Source of the DNA: Terricaulis sp.
Lineage (GTDB): Bacteria > Pseudomonadota > Alphaproteobacteria > Caulobacterales > Aquidulcibacteraceae
Length of the DNA stretch: 64,000 nt
Assembly: GCA_024707365.1 (NCBI GenBank)
Contig: JANPZV010000005.1
Span: forward strand, 186,001 to 250,000
Reading direction: 5' to 3'
Every line of letters starts with the position of its first letter. Within the stretch, counting starts at the first letter, position 1. Below the pieces are notes generated by a model. That model was not told where the DNA came from. It saw only the letters and a program-made list of their open reading frames with translations, and made no database searches. Shown here one piece after another: positions 9,261 to 18,753 of this stretch. The position numbers and the translations under genes are program-made.

Positions 9261-9281
9261 AGTTAATCTCGTTATGCAAGT
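9261..9281 (-). promoter_or_regulatory. Shared 21-bp element, copy 2 (NTF2-like gene)
   Basis: On the minus strand it reads ACTTG-CATAAC-GAGATT-AACT and lies 16 nt before the ATG at 9244. It differs from copy 4 by only two bases. Confidence 0.65.
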
Positions 9282-9351
9282 GATATTGGCGCCACAGGCC
9301 CGCCGCTGTCAATCGACACTATCTTGACAAGACTGACCTCGCCGTGGCGAT

Positions 9352-9372
9352 ACTTGCTTAAAGAGACGTACA
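9352..9372 (+). promoter_or_regulatory. Shared 21-bp element, copy 3 (TonB receptor 1)
   Basis: Reads ACTTG-CTTAAA-GAGACG-TACA and ends 21 nt before the receptor ATG at 9394; a GGGAGGGAA ribosome site lies in between. It resembles copy 7 (25525) in the AAAGAGAC core. Confidence 0.6.
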
Positions 9373-9393
9373 AAAATCTTCGGGAGGGAATAG

Positions 9394-11623
9394 ATGGCGC
9401 AGTTCAGTTTCGCCAAAGGCTCATTGTATTCGGCCGTCGCCACCGCGACTTTGGCGCTCGCTGCGCCCACCGTCAGCTGGGCGCAGGCCGAGCCTGCCGG
9501 CGCACGCGCCGCCGGCATGGATGAATTGGTCATCACCGCGCGCAAGCGCGAAGAAAACCTCCAGGAAGTTCCCATCGCCGTCACCGCCATTGGCGCTGAG
9601 CAATTGCGCAATGAGCAGATCACCGATCTTTCCCAAATCGCCGCACAGGTGCCGAGCTTTACGTTCCAGTCGCAAAACAGCATGGAATCCGAAATGTTCA
9701 TCCGGGGCGTTGGCTCGGTGCGTCTCAATGGCGCCACCGCCGACCCTTCGATCGGAACGTTCCTGAACGAAATTTACATCGGCCGGCGCGGCGCGGCGAC
9801 GCCGCCGATCTTCGATCTGGCGCGGGTTGAAGTGCTGCGCGGCCCGCAAGGCACGCTGTTCGGCAAAAACATCGTCGGCGGCGCGATCAACCTGATCACT
9901 GCCGCGCCCACTTTCGATTTCGACGCGGGCGGCTCAATCTCGCTTGGCAATTATGACAGCTTCCTCGCGGAAGGGTTTGTGAGCGGCGGGCTGACGGAAA
10001 ACCTCGCCGGGCGCCCTCGCCCTCTATCGCGAAACCCATGACGGCTACGCCTACAACACCGTGCGCGGCCAGGAGCTTGAGGACAAGGATTCGATCGCGG
10101 TGCGCGGCTCGCTGTTGTGGAACGCCACCAGCGACGTGACCGTTTCGGTTATCGCCGACTATAGCCAGGATCGCGGCGGCGGCCCTTCGCGCCACGCGGT
10201 GGACGATCCCAATCAGCCCGGCTTTGGCTTTATCACGCCGAACATTCCTTCCGATCCGCGCGTGAACGTCTCGCCTTATGAGCAATACGCCGATCGCGAC
10301 ACTGCGGGCCTCACCGGCCGCGTGGAATGGGATCTTGGCGCGGTTTCGCTCACCTATGTGACGGCGTATCGCTATGGCCTGGCCGATGGGCGCTGGACAC
10401 AAGCGGGCGCAGGCTCACCGCCCTCGATCACCGACAGCACGCTGACGCAGCACGAAATGTATCAGGGCGTGACGCACGAATTGCGCATCGCCTCCGATCC
10501 GAACAACCGCTTCCGCTGGATCGCGGGTCTTTACTATCTGGATGAGTACGTGAAGCGCACCTCGCGCAACACCGCGATCTCGTTCCTGCCGGGCGGCCCT
10601 GGCAGCACGCGCGACACGCTGGACGGGGACAACCTCTTCCTCGGCTATAGCGATACGCGCAGCTACGCCGCGTTCGGCGAAATCGAGTTTGACATTCTCT
10701 CGAACCTGACGCTCGCCGTTGGCGGGCGCTACACCACCGATGAAAAGGACCTGCACACCCAAGCGGTCATTTTCAGCCTTGGCCAACCGGGCGACCTCTA
10801 CTCGCCTGCGCCGCTGCAATCGGCTTACGATGTGCGCGTGAACCAGGATTGGTCTGAGTTCACGCCGCGCATCGCGCTCAACTGGCAAGCGACTGAAAAC
10901 ATCCTTGTCTATGGCTCTTACGCCAGCGGCTATAAGGGCGGCGGCTGGCAGGGCGCGACCGCGAACGCGATCGCCGCGGCCGCGGCCTATGACCCGGAAT
11001 CAGCCTCGACGTTTGAGATCGGCGTCAAAGCCGATTGGCTCAACAATCGCCTGCGCACCAATCTGGCTGTGTTCTACACCGACTTCACCGACCTCCAAGT
11101 CGAGCTGCTGGACGATGTGAACCTGACGCTCGTTGTCGCCAACGCCGCGGACGCGGTGATCCAGGGGATCGAATTTGAAGTGCGCGGCGCGCCGACCGAT
11201 TGGCTTACGCTGTTCGCTTCGGGCTCGCTCCTGGACGCCGAGTACAAGGATTATATCGATCCGCTGCGCGGGCTGGATTATTCGGGCAACCAGATCCAGC
11301 GTACGCCCGATTACCAATACACGGTCGGCGCCGATATTCGCCACGGCCTCACCGACGCCCTCGATCTCATTGGCGGGGTGAGCTATTCGTATCAGGATCA
11401 GATGTTCTGGGGGCCTGAGAACAGCAACACCGAAGATGGCTACGGCGTGCTGAACGCCCGCATCGGCGTGGGCGCTTCCGATGGGCGCTGGACCGTCTCA
11501 CTCTGGGGCAAGAACCTCAATGATGAGCTCTATCGCACCAGCATCATTCCGTTTGTGGGTGATGAGGTGTCGCTCTATGGCGCGCCACGGACGTATGGCG
11601 TGCGCCTGACGGGCCGCTTTTAA
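9394..11623 (+). CDS. TonB-dependent outer-membrane receptor, frameshifted
   Basis: Ligand-gated outer-membrane importer of about 743 aa. A signal peptide (SAVATATLALAAPTVSWAQA) is followed by a TonB box (DELVITARKRE), a plug domain with VPIAVTAI, FIRGVG and EVLRGPQGTLFGKN, and a long barrel ending in RTYGVRLTGRF, with terminal Phe. The frame breaks at the CCC at 10014-10016: dropping one C gives AGRLALYRETHDGYAY and joins both halves. The short ligand-binding plug and the lack of an N-terminal signalling domain fit catabolic SusC-independent receptors of sphingomonads and Caulobacterales. It presumably imports the island's hydrophobic substrate. Confidence 0.9.
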
Positions 11624-11627
11624 GCAG

Positions 11628-11664
11628 AGGGGCCGTCGGCGCGGCAAAGCTCCGGCGGCCCCTT
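11628..11664 (+). terminator. Possible terminator after TonB receptor 1
   Basis: Arms AGGGGCCG (11628-11635) and CGGCCCCT (11656-11663) lie just past the stop and are followed by TGACTTGTT, with no strong U tract. Weak support. Confidence 0.4.
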
Positions 11665-11719
11665 GACTTGTTCGGCGCCGGCCCTGAGGGTCCGGCGTTG
11701 AATCAGCTCGCTTAGGCCC

Positions 11720-12697
11720 ATGGCGCTTCCGAAAAAAGCCTTAAAACAAAAACCCGGCAGGGAGCAAAAGCCTGACGCTGCGGCGAGGCGATCGCAATTG
11801 GTGGAGGCTGATTCCGCCGCGCGGGCGCTCAATATCCTTGGCGATCGCTGGACATTGATGATCATCGCGCTCGCCTTTAACGGGGTGCGGCGCTTCGATG
11901 ATTTCCAGGGCCGCATCAGCATTGCACGCAGCCTGCTGACGGATCGCCTGCGTCGGCTTGAGGATGTCGGCATCTTTCGCCGCCATCGCTATTGCGAGCA
12001 CCCGCCGCGCGACGAATACCGGCTGACGGAGATGGGCCGCGATCTCTACGGCGCGGCGCTAATGATCATCCGCTGGGAGAAGCGCTGGTTTTACGATCGG
12101 CGCATCCCGGCCCATCGCATCAAGCACAAGGGCTGCGGCAAGACGTTTACGCCGGAGTGCCGCTGCAAGGCGTGTGGAGAGCTTGTGTATGCGCGCGATT
12201 GCTACGCCATCCCCGGCCCCGGCGCCGGGGAGGATCCGGCGCAGAAGCCGCGCGCGCACCGCCGCTCGATCGTCGAGCCGGCCTCGCCCAGCGATGCGAT
12301 GATGCAACGCTCCGCCGAGGTGCTTGGCGATCGCTGGACCGCGCATGTGATCGCTTCGGCCTTCCTGGGGCGCAGACGCTTTACCGAATTCCAGCAGGCG
12401 CTGGGCGTTGCGCCCAATATCCTCACCGATCGGCTGACCCGGCTTGTCGAGCTTGGCGTGCTGAGCCAGCGGCTCTATCAGGAAAAGCCCGCACGCTGGG
12501 AGTATCGGCTGACCCAGGAAGGGCTCGATCTTTTTCCGCTGGTGCTTGAGCTGGTGCGCTGGGGCGATCGCTGGCTCGCGGGGGCCAAGGGCCCGCCGAA
12601 AATCATCCGCCATCGCCTGTGCGGCAAAGTGCTGAAAACGACCTTTACCTGCGACCAGTGCAATGAGCCGGTCAGCGCACAGGATACGCGGCTTTAA
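11720..12697 (+). CDS. Tandem double-domain HxlR-family regulator with Cys motifs
   Basis: Intact 325-aa protein made of two HxlR winged-helix units. Unit 1 (about residues 30-135) has ALNILGDRWTLMIIALAF, RSLLTDRLRRLEDVGIF and EYRLTEMGRDLY. Unit 2 (about 195-295) has EVLGDRWTAHVIASAFLG, NILTDRLTRLVELGVL and EYRLTQEGLDLF. Each unit is followed by a Cys-containing tail (GCGKTFTPECRCKACGEL and LCGKVLKTTFTCDQCNEP) that could bind zinc. Ordinary HxlR proteins are about 110-130 aa homodimers, so this is an internal duplication. It sits alone in the centre of the island between copies 3 and 4 of the shared element and is the best candidate for the regulator that binds them (inference). Confidence 0.88.
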   Translation: MALPKKALKQKPGREQKPDAAARRSQLVEADSAARALNILGDRWTLMIIALAFNGVRRFDDFQGRISIARSLLTDRLRRLEDVGIFRRHRYCEHPPRDEYRLTEMGRDLYGAALMIIRWEKRWFYDRRIPAHRIKHKGCGKTFTPECRCKACGELVYARDCYAIPGPGAGEDPAQKPRAHRRSIVEPASPSDAMMQRSAEVLGDRWTAHVIASAFLGRRRFTEFQQALGVAPNILTDRLTRLVELGVLSQRLYQEKPARWEYRLTQEGLDLFPLVLELVRWGDRWLAGAKGPPKIIRHRLCGKVLKTTFTCDQCNEPVSAQDTRL

Positions 12698-12713
12698 GCC
12701 GAGGCGCTTTGTC

Positions 12714-12734
12714 ACTTGTATAACGAGACTAACT
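12714..12734 (+). promoter_or_regulatory. Shared 21-bp element, copy 4 (cleavage oxygenase)
   Basis: Reads ACTTG-TATAAC-GAGACT-AACT and ends 39 nt before the oxygenase ATG at 12774. TATAAC resembles a -10 box, and the rest could be an operator overlapping it. Confidence 0.65.
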
Positions 12735-12773
12735 GGTTTAGCCTTGCCCAAATGCTATTTCGAGGGCGAACGC

Positions 12774-14250
12774 ATGAAATTGGAACGCCTGCCGCCAATC
12801 AAATCCTCGCTGCGGCCCAGCAACCACCCCTATCTCACCGGCGCGTGGACCCCACTGCATGAGGAGGTGAATGCCTGGGATCTCGAGGTGATCGAGGGGA
12901 AGATCCCGGCCGATATCGACGGCGTTTATCTGCGCAACACCGAAAACCAAGTGCACCAGCCGCTCGGCCGGCATCACCCGTTCGACGCGGATTCAATGAT
13001 CCATCAAATCAGCTTCGAGAACGGGCGCGCCTCCTATCGCAACCGCTTTGTACGCACGCGCTGCTTTGAGGCCGAGCAGATCGCCGGCGAATCGCTGTGG
13101 GGCGGGTTGGCCGACCCGTGGGGCACGTCCAAGCGGCCTGGCTTTGGCGCGCATGGCGGGCTGAAAGACAACGCCAGCACCGATATCGTCGTGCATGGCG
13201 GCAAGGCGCTGGCGACATTCTATCAGTGCGGCGAAGCCTACACGCTCGATCCAGAAACGCTGGAGCAATCGGGCGTGGCGCCCTGGGCGCCGCTCGATGG
13301 CGTTTCCGCGCACACCAAAGTGGATGAGCGCACGGGCGATCTATTGTTCTTCAACTACTCAACGCATGCGCCCTACATGCATTACGGCGTGGTGGATCGT
13401 ACCGGCAAGGTGACCAATTACACGCCGATCCCGCTTCCGGGCCCGCGCCTGCCGCACGACATGGCGTTCTCAGAAAACTACTCGATCCTTAACGACCTGC
13501 CGGTGTTCTGGGATGCGGAGCTGCTGGAGCGCAACATCCATGCGGTGCGCGTGCATGACCTGCCCTCCCGCTTCGGCGTGCTGCCGCGCTACGGCAAGGC
13601 TGAGGATGTACGGTGGTTTGAAGCGGCGCCGACATATATCCTGCATTTTCTCAACGCCTATGAAGAAGGCGACGAGCTGATCATGGATGGGTATTTCCAG
13701 GAGAACCCAACGCCAAAGCCGCTGAAAACTGCGCCAGAGGGCTATGAGCACATGATGGCCTATCTGGATGAAGCCAGCTTCCGGCCAAGGCTGCATCGTT
13801 GGCGCTTCAATTTGAAAACCGGCGCCACCGTGGAGCAACGGCTGGACAATCGAGATCTCGAATTCGGGATGATCAATCAGCGCATCGCGGGCCGTAAGTA
13901 TCGCTACATTTACTCCACGACCTCCAAGCCCGGCTGGTTTTTGTTGAATGGCTTTGTGAAGCACGATTTGGATACAGGCCAATCCCAGCAGCTGACGCTG
14001 CCCGAAGGCCGCTATGCCTCAGGAATCCCCGTTCGCGCCGCGCGTGAACGCCAAGGACGAGGATGACGGCTATCTGGTGAGCTTCATCATCGACGAAAAC
14101 ACCAGCACGTCCGAATGCGTGCTGATCGATTGCAAACGCTTTGAGGAAGGCCCCGTCGTCCGCATCGCGCTGCCGCACAAGATCAGCAGCGGCACCCACT
14201 CGTGCTGGGCCGACCGGGCCTTTATCCGTGACGGGCTGATCGGCGCTTAA
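12774..14250 (+). CDS. Carotenoid cleavage/lignostilbene dioxygenase family oxygenase, frameshifted
   Basis: Fe(II) seven-bladed beta-propeller oxygenase that cuts a C=C bond of carotenoids, apocarotenoids or stilbenoids; about 492 aa. I chose the ATG at 12774 (MKLERLPPIKSS) because the longer start overlaps the shared element. Iron-ligand histidines are visible in DGVSAHTKVDERTG, GPRLPHDMAFSEN, TYILHFLNAYEEGD and, after the shift, SSGTHSCWADRAF. The family N-terminal stretch YLRNTENQ and DADSMIHQISFENGRASY is present. The frame breaks at 14022-14023 (one extra G); the corrected text is ASESPFAPRVNAKDEDDGY. With adjacent CoA ligases this suggests cleavage to an aldehyde or acid that is then CoA-activated. 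Confidence 0.88.
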
Positions 14251-15954
14251 GCAGCGCCGATCTTCGCCAACACCTGCGCGCGCAAGTCACTGCGGACGAC
14301 CTTGTTCATGGCGTTGCGCGGCAGCGCATCCACCACCTCGACGCGCTCGGGCAGTTTGAACACGGCCAAGCCCTGCGTGCGCAGCCAATTTGTCAGCTCT
14401 TTCAGATCGGGCGCGGACGCGCTTGCGGGCACGATGACCGCGCACACGCGCTCGCCCAGAACATCGTCAGGCATGCCTATAGCCGCCGCCTCGCGCAGCG
14501 CCGGATGCGATGAAAGCAGGTCATCAAGCTCCGCCGGTGAAATATTCACCCCGCCGCGCACGATGATGTCCTTGCAGCGGCCAACGAAGCGATAATAGCG
14601 CGGACTAGGGCCATCGCCCGCAATCTCAAACAAATCGCCGGTTTTGTAATAGCCTTGCGCGTCGAAAGCTTTGGCGGTGAGTTCGGGCAGATTGTAATAG
14701 CCAGTGAACGTGGCCGCGCCCTGGAAGCGCAATTCGCCCGGTTGGCCCGGCGCGGTGATCTCTTCTTCGGTTGCGGGATCCACAAGCCGGGTTTGGATCA
14801 TCGCCGCCGTATCGCCCGGCCAATCGACGCCCGAAACACCCATGCGCGGAAAAAAAACGCGCGCGCTCATTGTGATCGGGCACATGCATGGGGCCGCTAA
14901 ACAGCGAGGCGCCCTCGTTGGAGCCGTAAATATTGCAAACTTCGATGCCGTATTTTTGCGCGTAGCCTTCGATCATCCAGGGCGCGAGCGGGCCGAGCCT
15001 GAACCGATGGCGCGCAGCGAGCTGAGATCAACCCCCTCTGCCAAGGCCGGGGTTTTCAGGATGGCGTTGAGGATGGCGGGCGGCGCGATGGTGTAATTCA
15101 CCCGCTCAGCCGCGATCTGCTGCAGATAGACTTTGAGATCGAACGGATGGTGCAACACCAGCACGCCGCGCCGCCAGAGCCACGGCGTGACAAGCCCAAA
15201 CGAACCGATATTCACCAGCGGGAACGGGTTGAGCAGAATTTCGCCCTCGCGCAGATCCGCCGCTTCGCTGACCATGCGCGCATTGACGATCCAAAGATTG
15301 TGATCGCGCGGCACGCCTTTGGGGCGCGCTTCTGTGCCCGATGTCCAGAAAATCGTGAACACCTCATCGGGAGCGATGGGATTGGCTTCGGCATAAGCCG
15401 ACGCTTTCGCGGGATCGGCGCTGGCGATGGCGGCGTCGAAATCGATTGCACCTTCGGGCGCGTCGCCGCCGAGGATCAGCACCGCAAAATCGCGCCCTTC
15501 GCGCAATTTCAGCGCCATGGCGCCGTGATCAAAGCCGGCGAAGCGCGCGAGCGTGACGAACGCCTTGGGCTTCACCTTATCGAGCACATAGTTCAGTTCA
15601 TGTTCACGATAGGCGGTGACGACGGGGCTGATGATCACGCCAATGCGTGCGCAGGCGAGCGCAAGCACCACCGTGTCGATGAAATTTGGCGTCTGATAGG
15701 TGAGGATATCGCCCCTTCTTGAGCCCCAGCCCAAGCAACGCCGCGCCAACACGATCGATCTCATCGCCCAATTGCGTCCAGCTCAAACGGCGTGGGGCTT
15801 TGCCATCGAGCGCCTCGCGATTGAGCGGATCAATCAGCGCCGGCTTATCGCCCAGTTCGCGCCGATTGCGCTGCACCAGATCATCGAGTGTGGTTGAGCC
15901 CCACCAGCCCTTGGCGGTGTATTCTTCAACGCGCTCTTTTGGCGTGACGAACAT
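14247..15954 (-). CDS. Acyl-CoA ligase (AMP-binding; cyclohexanecarboxylate-CoA-ligase-like), three frameshifts
   Basis: ATP-dependent ligase that forms an acyl-CoA via acyl-AMP, about 569 aa. I use the ATG at 15954 (MFVTPKERVEEY) with AGGAGG upstream. Motifs are IFWTSGTEARPKGVPRDHN (P-loop), YGSNEGAS, YYKTGDLF and CKDIIVRGGVNISPAE; the C-terminal Lys region is NAMNKVVRSDL. Frame changes are at CCCC 15712-15715 (one extra), GGG 14990-14992 (one short) and A8 14850-14857 (one extra). The net of +1 agrees with the 1708-nt length. The gene order of domains is complete, so I consider it functional in reality. Convergent with the oxygenase, overlapping its end by 4 nt. Confidence 0.85.
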
Positions 15955-15977
15955 GGCGCTTCCCTCCTGGTTCTTTT

Positions 15978-15998
15978 CCTTGCATAACAAGACTAACT
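15978..15998 (+). promoter_or_regulatory. Shared 21-bp element, copy 5 (divergent ligase/reductase region)
   Basis: Reads CCTTG-CATAAC-AAGACT-AACT, oriented to the reductase gene (ATG at 16040, 41 nt on). It lies 23 nt upstream of the divergent ligase start and is the only copy in that 85-nt gap, so it might control both. Confidence 0.62.
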
Positions 15999-16039
15999 AA
16001 GCGCGTCCGCTGCGGCAAGCGGGCTGACAGGATTTGCCT

Positions 16040-17107
16040 ATGTATCGTGTCATTCAATGGGCCACAGGTTCCATGGGGCGGACAAGCTTGCGCCGCATCA
16101 TCGACCATCCCGATCTCGAGCTTGTGGGCGTTTACGTCTATAGCGATAAAAAAGCCGGGCTCGATGCCGGCCAGATCGCCAAGCGCCCAGATACCGGCGT
16201 GATCGCCACAGCCAATATCGAAGAAATTCTCGCGGTCGAGGCGGATGTTGTGATCCACACCCCGCGCATCACGCTGCCTTATGAGAAGCTGAACACAGAC
16301 GTGACGCGGCTTTTGGCCTCCGGCAAAAACGTGATTTCCACGGCGGGTTTTCATTACCCTGAAACGCACGGCGCCGATTACGCCGCCCCGCTGCACGCGG
16401 CTTGCCTTAAGGGCCAGAGCACGCTGGCCGGCCTTGGCGTCAACCCCGGCGGCCTGGTGGAGCGGTTGGTAATGGCCGCCACCGGATTTTGTGCGCAGCT
16501 CGATCATATCGATGTGCGCGAAATGGTGGACGCTTCGGCGATGACATCGCCCGAGTTCGTGTTCGGCATGATGGGCTTTGGCAAAGATCCCGCGAAAGAA
16601 GACATCACCAAAGGCCCGCTGGCGGCGCTCTACACCAAATTGTTCGGTGAGATTTTCGCCTTCGTTGGCCACGCCATGGATACGAAAATCGCACGCTTTG
16701 AGCCGCTGCACGAGCTGACGCTGGCGCCGGAGGATCTCACCATCGGCGCGGGCGTTGTGCCCAAAGGGACGGTGGCGGCCACGCGCTGGCGCTGGCGCGC
16801 GGAGTATGAAAATGGCGCAGGCTTCACGCTCTCGATCCTTTGGACCGCATCACCGGCGCTGCATGGCGGCGAAACTGGCGGCCATTGGCAAGTGGACATC
16901 AAGGGCCGGCCGAATATTAGCATGAGCCTCGATATTCACGAGGGCGATCCCGCCGCCCCGCCCTCACGCGCGTTAACGGACGCGACCATGGCCGCCGCCC
17001 TGCGCGGCATCCCCGACGTGTGCGCCGCCGCGCCCGGCTTTTTTTCAGCTACGCAGCGCCAGGCGCTTATCGCGCGCGCTTCGGATAAGAAAAAGCGGCG
17101 AGCTTAA
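16040..17107 (+). CDS. DapB-like NAD(P)-binding reductase/amine dehydrogenase-like protein
   Basis: Intact 355-aa protein with an N-terminal Rossmann motif YRVIQWATGSMGRTSLRRI and then DLELVGVYVYSDKKAG, as in the dihydrodipicolinate-reductase-like/2,4-diaminopentanoate-dehydrogenase group. These relatives are frequent in steroid and terpenoid clusters of actinobacteria and sphingomonads, where their reactions are mostly unassigned. The start is the ATG at 16040; the TTG two codons earlier is less likely. It stands alone behind copy 5 of the shared element and ends in a hairpin that also serves the opposite strand. Cofactor use is likely; the substrate is unknown. Confidence 0.8.
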   Translation: MYRVIQWATGSMGRTSLRRIIDHPDLELVGVYVYSDKKAGLDAGQIAKRPDTGVIATANIEEILAVEADVVIHTPRITLPYEKLNTDVTRLLASGKNVISTAGFHYPETHGADYAAPLHAACLKGQSTLAGLGVNPGGLVERLVMAATGFCAQLDHIDVREMVDASAMTSPEFVFGMMGFGKDPAKEDITKGPLAALYTKLFGEIFAFVGHAMDTKIARFEPLHELTLAPEDLTIGAGVVPKGTVAATRWRWRAEYENGAGFTLSILWTASPALHGGETGGHWQVDIKGRPNISMSLDIHEGDPAAPPSRALTDATMAAALRGIPDVCAAAPGFFSATQRQALIARASDKKKRRA

Positions 17108-17124
17108 AGCCCGCCGCTTTGCTT
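17092..17124. terminator. Bidirectional terminator
   Basis: AAAGCGGCG (17092-17100) pairs with CGCCGCTTT (17112-17120) and is followed by GCTTTT. On the minus strand the same stem is followed by TTCTTATC. It separates the convergent reductase and VOC genes and overlaps the reductase stop. Confidence 0.75.
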
Positions 17125-17147
17125 TTGCTTGCCGCGAGCGGCAATCT

Positions 17148-17957
17148 CTAGACGAGGCGGAAGCGCACGCCGCCAATTTCAGCGTAGCGGCCGGCATCGG
17201 CGCGATTGATCGCCGCAAGATCGAGCGCGACAAGGCCGCGCCACGGCGGCGCCGCATCGACAAAGCGCACGCGCTTATCCACGAAACGCACCGTATCGCC
17301 CTCAACCGGTGACTCAAACAAGCGCCCAATCTGCGCGGCGATCTCAAGCTTGTTCTCTACGGCCACATCCGCGCCCGTGATCTCTGCCGCAACGCGGCTT
17401 GGCTGGTAATCGCGGCCGTTTGGATCGCCCCACCAGCCGTTCGGCAGGGAATATTGATAGGTTTCAAAATGCGTGCCGAAGCGCACGGGATCGAACTGGA
17501 TCATATCCTGACGCCGAAATTGCATGTCACGCGTCAGGCGCAGGTGCTCACCATAGGCGCGCTCGCGGAAACGCTCCGCGTCAAAAGTTTGCAGCACAAT
17601 CATGTAGCCGCCATCGCCGCCGCGCTCGCGCAACCAGCGGTGCAGGCGGTGATCGGGCGCGACCGGCTGCACCAGCTCGAACATCGTTTCGCCGATCTTC
17701 ATCATCTCATTGCGGAAGCCGAGATGCTCGCTCATGTCGTGGCGGATGCCCTGCGGTATCTGCAGGAAATCCTGCAATTGCTCGGATACGCCTTCAATGC
17801 TTGATGTGGCGAGCACGTAGTGCCGGATCACATGCGGCCGCTCCGCCCTTTGTGCGAGCGCGACCGCGCCATCTGCGTTTGCGCATGCCGCGAGCGTTGC
17901 GGCGGCGGCGCCGGCCATAAACACGCGCCGATCAACCTGGATGTTTGATACTTTCAT
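17148..17957 (-). CDS. VOC/glyoxalase-like protein with Tat-type signal (exported paralogue)
   Basis: 270-aa protein starting at 17957 (MKVSNIQVDRRVFMAGA). The N-terminus has a twin-Arg motif (DRRVFMAG), a hydrophobic run and AATLAACANA, which also fits a lipobox, so export by Tat, possibly as a lipoprotein, is likely. The mature part parallels the next gene upstream: HVIRHYVLATS against SRVRHYVIATH, WLRERGGDGGYMIVLQTFD against WFQERGGDGGFMVVMQTYD, and DMIQFDPVRFGTHFE against HMIQFDYRHFATHFE. The paired layout suggests two VOC modules. Function unknown; a metal-dependent lyase, isomerase or dioxygenase role is possible. Second gene after the paralogue, 11 nt apart. Confidence 0.75.
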   Translation of the reverse strand: MKVSNIQVDRRVFMAGAAAATLAACANADGAVALAQRAERPHVIRHYVLATSSIEGVSEQLQDFLQIPQGIRHDMSEHLGFRNEMMKIGETMFELVQPVAPDHRLHRWLRERGGDGGYMIVLQTFDAERFRERAYGEHLRLTRDMQFRRQDMIQFDPVRFGTHFETYQYSLPNGWWGDPNGRDYQPSRVAAEITGADVAVENKLEIAAQIGRLFESPVEGDTVRFVDKRVRFVDAAPPWRGLVALDLAAINRADAGRYAEIGGVRFRLV

Positions 17958-17968
17958 GATAGCGCCCC

Positions 17969-18691
17969 TCAAACCAGATTGAATTGGATGTTGGCGATGC
18001 GCGCCCAATCGCCGACGCGATTTTCTTGCTTGGCCTTGAGATCCAGCGCCGTAAGCCCGCGCCATTGGCCGCGCGCCGGCACAAAATCAATGTGCCGATC
18101 AATGAAATTGACGCGCCGCCCCTGCTGCTGGCCCAGAAACACGCGCGCCGCTTGCGCCGCGATCGCATCCGGATCATCCACCGCCACTTGGCAGCCCACA
18201 ACATCACTGGCAACGCGCGCATCGCTATAAGGCCCGGTGAGCGGATTGCCCCACCAATTGTCTTCGGGCGTGTAGCGATAGAACTCAAAGTGCGTGGCGA
18301 AATGGCGATAGTCGAACTGGATCATGTGCTGGCCCATGAAATCCTGGTCGCGCGTGAGGACGAGCCCTTCTGCTGCGGCGCGCGCCTTAAGCGCCTCCCC
18401 GTCATAGGTTTGCATCACCACCATAAAGCCGCCATCGCCGCCCCGTTCTTGGAACCAGCGGCTGAGCAAATGGTCATCGCGCACCGGCTGCACGACTTCG
18501 AGCATCGTGGTCCCCACGCGCATCATCACGCTATAAAAGCCGTATTGTTCGGTGACGCCCGGCCCAGGACGCGCCGGCGTCGCCGGCAACCCGAGAAATT
18601 CGTAAATTTGATCGCACACGAAATGCCGGTCGTGGGTTGCGATCACATAGTGCCGGACGCGACTGGGGCGCGTGGCCTGATCCACACTCAT
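17969..18691 (-). CDS. VOC/glyoxalase-like protein (cytoplasmic paralogue)
   Basis: 240-aa protein with no signal peptide, paralogous along its whole length to the exported protein at 17148. Conserved positions include RHYVIAT near the start, VVQPVRDDH, GGDGGFMVVMQTYD, HMIQFDYRHFATHFEFY and a C-terminal TALDL. His and Glu residues in these blocks could form a metal site, but I cannot assign one. It lies 62 nt downstream of TonB receptor 2 and 11 nt before the exported paralogue; the three probably form one transcript behind copy 6 of the shared element. The reaction is unknown. Confidence 0.75.
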   Translation of the reverse strand: MSVDQATRPSRVRHYVIATHDRHFVCDQIYEFLGLPATPARPGPGVTEQYGFYSVMMRVGTTMLEVVQPVRDDHLLSRWFQERGGDGGFMVVMQTYDGEALKARAAAEGLVLTRDQDFMGQHMIQFDYRHFATHFEFYRYTPEDNWWGNPLTGPYSDARVASDVVGCQVAVDDPDAIAAQAARVFLGQQQGRRVNFIDRHIDFVPARGQWRGLTALDLKAKQENRVGDWARIANIQFNLV

Positions 18692-18753
18692 AGGCGACTC
18701 CCTCCTGCGGAGACGCGCACAATGCGCGCCTCCGCCGATGCTTTCTCAATCAG

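Noticed and set aside
9322..9342. A ninth copy of the 21-bp element (TCTTGACAAGACTGACC)
   Set aside because: It lacks about three central bases, so spacing between ACTTG-like and GACT halves is wrong; the better copy at 9352 serves the same gene.
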